7,345 bases of DNA from contig DBKX01000340.1 of NCBI GenBank assembly GCA_002297865.1, forward strand, positions 1-7,345, in the 5' to 3' direction. Origin of the DNA: Lachnoclostridium sp. UBA739 (lineage in GTDB: Bacteria; Bacillota_A; Clostridia; Lachnospirales; Lachnospiraceae). Below, one piece after another: positions 6,524 through 7,345 of this stretch (its first letter is position 1; each line of letters starts with the position of its first letter). The notes below the pieces were generated by a model. The model did not search any database. It saw only the letters and a list, made by a program, of their open reading frames with translations, and was not told the DNA's origin. Both the position numbers and the translations under genes were made by a program.

Positions 6524-6556
6524 AGGGCTGTCCCGGATGAATGCTTGGGCAGCCTT
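6524..6556 (+). other. GC-rich hairpin between acpP and rnc
   Basis: AGGGCTGTCC (6524–6533) pairs with GGGCAGCCTT (6547–6556) in a 10-bp stem with two G·U pairs and a 13-nt loop. It is followed by ATTATATGG, which is only weakly T-rich, so as a terminator it would be leaky at best. It ends 15 nt before the rnc ribosome binding site. Plausible roles are an attenuator that lowers rnc and smc relative to acpP, an mRNA-stabilising 3' end for acpP, or an RNase III cleavage site for autoregulation. Confidence 0.55.
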
Positions 6557-6571
6557 ATTATATGGCTTGAA

Positions 6572-6580
6572 AAGGAAGGA
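6572..6580 (+). promoter_or_regulatory. Ribosome binding site deciding the rnc start
   Basis: AAGGAAGGA lies 6 nt before the ATG at 6587. The frame is open 38 codons further upstream, to an ATG at 6473 inside acpP. That upstream stretch resembles no RNase III sequence, and the family N-terminus starts at 6587. Confidence 0.75.
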
Positions 6581-6586
6581 ACGAGG

Positions 6587-7282
6587 ATGGATAATCAATT
6601 GTTAGAAAAATTAGAAGAGAAAATTTCATATCATTTCAAGAACAAGAATTTATTACGACAGGCTGTTTCACACAGTTCTTATTCAAATGAAAAGAGAATG
6701 AGTAAACTTGCTAACAACGAAAGATTAGAATTTCTAGGAGACGCTGTGCTGGAAGTGATTTCAAGTGAATTTATTTTCTTAAATTACAAGCAGATGGATG
6801 AAGGTGAAATGACAAAACTTCGTGCAAGCCTTGTTTGTGAACAGTCATTGGCATACTGTGCAAGAGAAATCGAACTTGGAAAATTCCTTTTATTAGGAAA
6901 AGGAGAAATGAATACCGGCGGACGTGAAAGAGATTCTATTCTGTCAGATGCGTTAGAGTCAATAATTGGTGCGATTTATCTAGATGGTGGTTTTACTAAT
7001 GCAAAAGAGTTTGTGGAAAGACTCGTATTGTCAGATATAGAAAGTAAACAGCTCTTTTATGATAGTAAGACTATTTTACAGGAAGTTGTACAAAGTGAGT
7101 ATAAGGAACCATTACATTATGAATTAATTCACGAAGAAGGTCCAGATCATGATAAATTGTTTACAGTGGCAGTATATATAGGGGAAAAAGAAGTGGGAAT
7201 TGGAAGTGGAAGAACCAAGAAAGGTGCAGAGCATGAAGCTGCTTACCAGGCTATATTAAAAATAAAGCAGAAAGAGGAGTAG
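6587..7282 (+). CDS. rnc: Ribonuclease III
   Basis: Cleaves double-stranded RNA, chiefly the rRNA precursor stems and structured mRNAs. The 231 residues match the family. The catalytic domain (about 1–150) carries 'NERLEFLGDAVL' (44–55) with metal ligands E48 and D52, and 'SDALESIIGAIYLD' (120–133) with D121 and E124. All four catalytic acids are therefore present. A double-stranded RNA-binding domain follows (about 158–228), ending in 'GRTKKGAEHEAAYQAIL' (208–224) with the RNA-contacting lysines. The start at 6587 is set by the ribosome binding site and family length. It is 100 nt after acpP, a gap that holds a hairpin, and smc begins 1 nt after its stop. The acpP–rnc–smc order is widely conserved in Firmicutes. 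The long leader with a hairpin raises the possibility of self-cleavage control, as known for E. coli rnc. Confidence 0.96.
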   Translation: MDNQLLEKLEEKISYHFKNKNLLRQAVSHSSYSNEKRMSKLANNERLEFLGDAVLEVISSEFIFLNYKQMDEGEMTKLRASLVCEQSLAYCAREIELGKFLLLGKGEMNTGGRERDSILSDALESIIGAIYLDGGFTNAKEFVERLVLSDIESKQLFYDSKTILQEVVQSEYKEPLHYELIHEEGPDHDKLFTVAVYIGEKEVGIGSGRTKKGAEHEAAYQAILKIKQKEE

Positions 7283-7283
7283 A

Positions 7284-7345
7284 ATGTATTTAAAGAGTAT
7301 CGAAATACATGGTTTTAAGTCATTTGCCAATAAAATGCTTTTTGA
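7284..7345 (+). CDS. smc: Chromosome segregation protein SMC, N-terminus (3' end outside window)
   Basis: Only the first 20 codons are in the window: MYLKSIEIHGFKSFANKMLF. This is the characteristic start of bacterial SMC, the first β-strand and 'GFKSFA' turn just ahead of the ATPase Walker A motif, which lies off-window. Known SMC proteins are about 1,180–1,190 residues long and form the condensin ring with ScpA and ScpB. GAGGAG (7274–7279), inside the end of rnc, serves as ribosome binding site, and the ATG follows the rnc stop by 1 nt, so the two are translationally coupled. The position after rnc supports the call. Intactness cannot be judged from this fragment. Confidence 0.9.
   Translation, partial: MYLKSIEIHGFKSFANKMLF

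Noticed and set aside
6473..6586. A 38-residue N-terminal extension of RNase III
   Set aside because: It would overlap acpP, passes through the hairpin, does not resemble RNase III, and a good ribosome binding site supports the ATG at 6587.

Overview
The window is a stretch of core chromosome from an AT-rich, low-GC Gram-positive bacterium. It most resembles a motile Clostridia of the Lachnospiraceae type. The main clues are AAGGAGG-like ribosome binding sites, the gene order FAD enzyme–cmk–ispH–S1 and plsX–acpP–rnc–smc, a four-domain Firmicutes-type S1 protein, and ispH (the MEP isoprenoid pathway). The genus is inferred from family resemblance and was not tested. All ten recognised genes lie on the + strand. 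There is no sign of a mobile element, CRISPR array, tRNA or rRNA, and no gene-free stretch longer than about 190 bases.

Block 1 (about 1–5084) reads as one transcription unit. It holds the C-terminal sugar-isomerase (SIS) domain of a MurR/RpiR-type regulator cut by the window edge, an HI0933/BaiN-type FAD oxidoreductase, cytidylate kinase (cmk), the iron-sulfur enzyme IspH, a four-repeat S1 RNA-binding protein, and a chemotaxis receptor methyltransferase (cheR). Junctions are tight: gaps of 20 and 27 nt, overlaps of 23 and 13 nt, then a 14-nt gap. The block ends in a strong rho-independent terminator just after cheR. It mixes nucleotide metabolism, isoprenoid synthesis, translation and motility.

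Block 2 (5085–7345 and beyond) starts with a 5097–5119 hairpin and a good sigma-A-type promoter at 5162–5190. It then carries plsX (acyl phosphate for phospholipid synthesis), acpP (acyl carrier protein), rnc (RNase III) and the first 20 codons of smc (chromosome condensation). A GC-rich hairpin lies in the 100-nt acpP–rnc gap, directly ahead of the rnc ribosome binding site. PlsX and AcpP act in the same pathway, because PlsX uses acyl-ACP.

Nothing here looks like a new defence, mobile or metabolic system. The points most worth a second look are modest: IspH and S1 are separate, overlapping genes where many Clostridia fuse them; cheR sits alone at the end of a housekeeping operon; and two intergenic structures are unexplained, the hairpin before rnc and the repeats around the plsX promoter.
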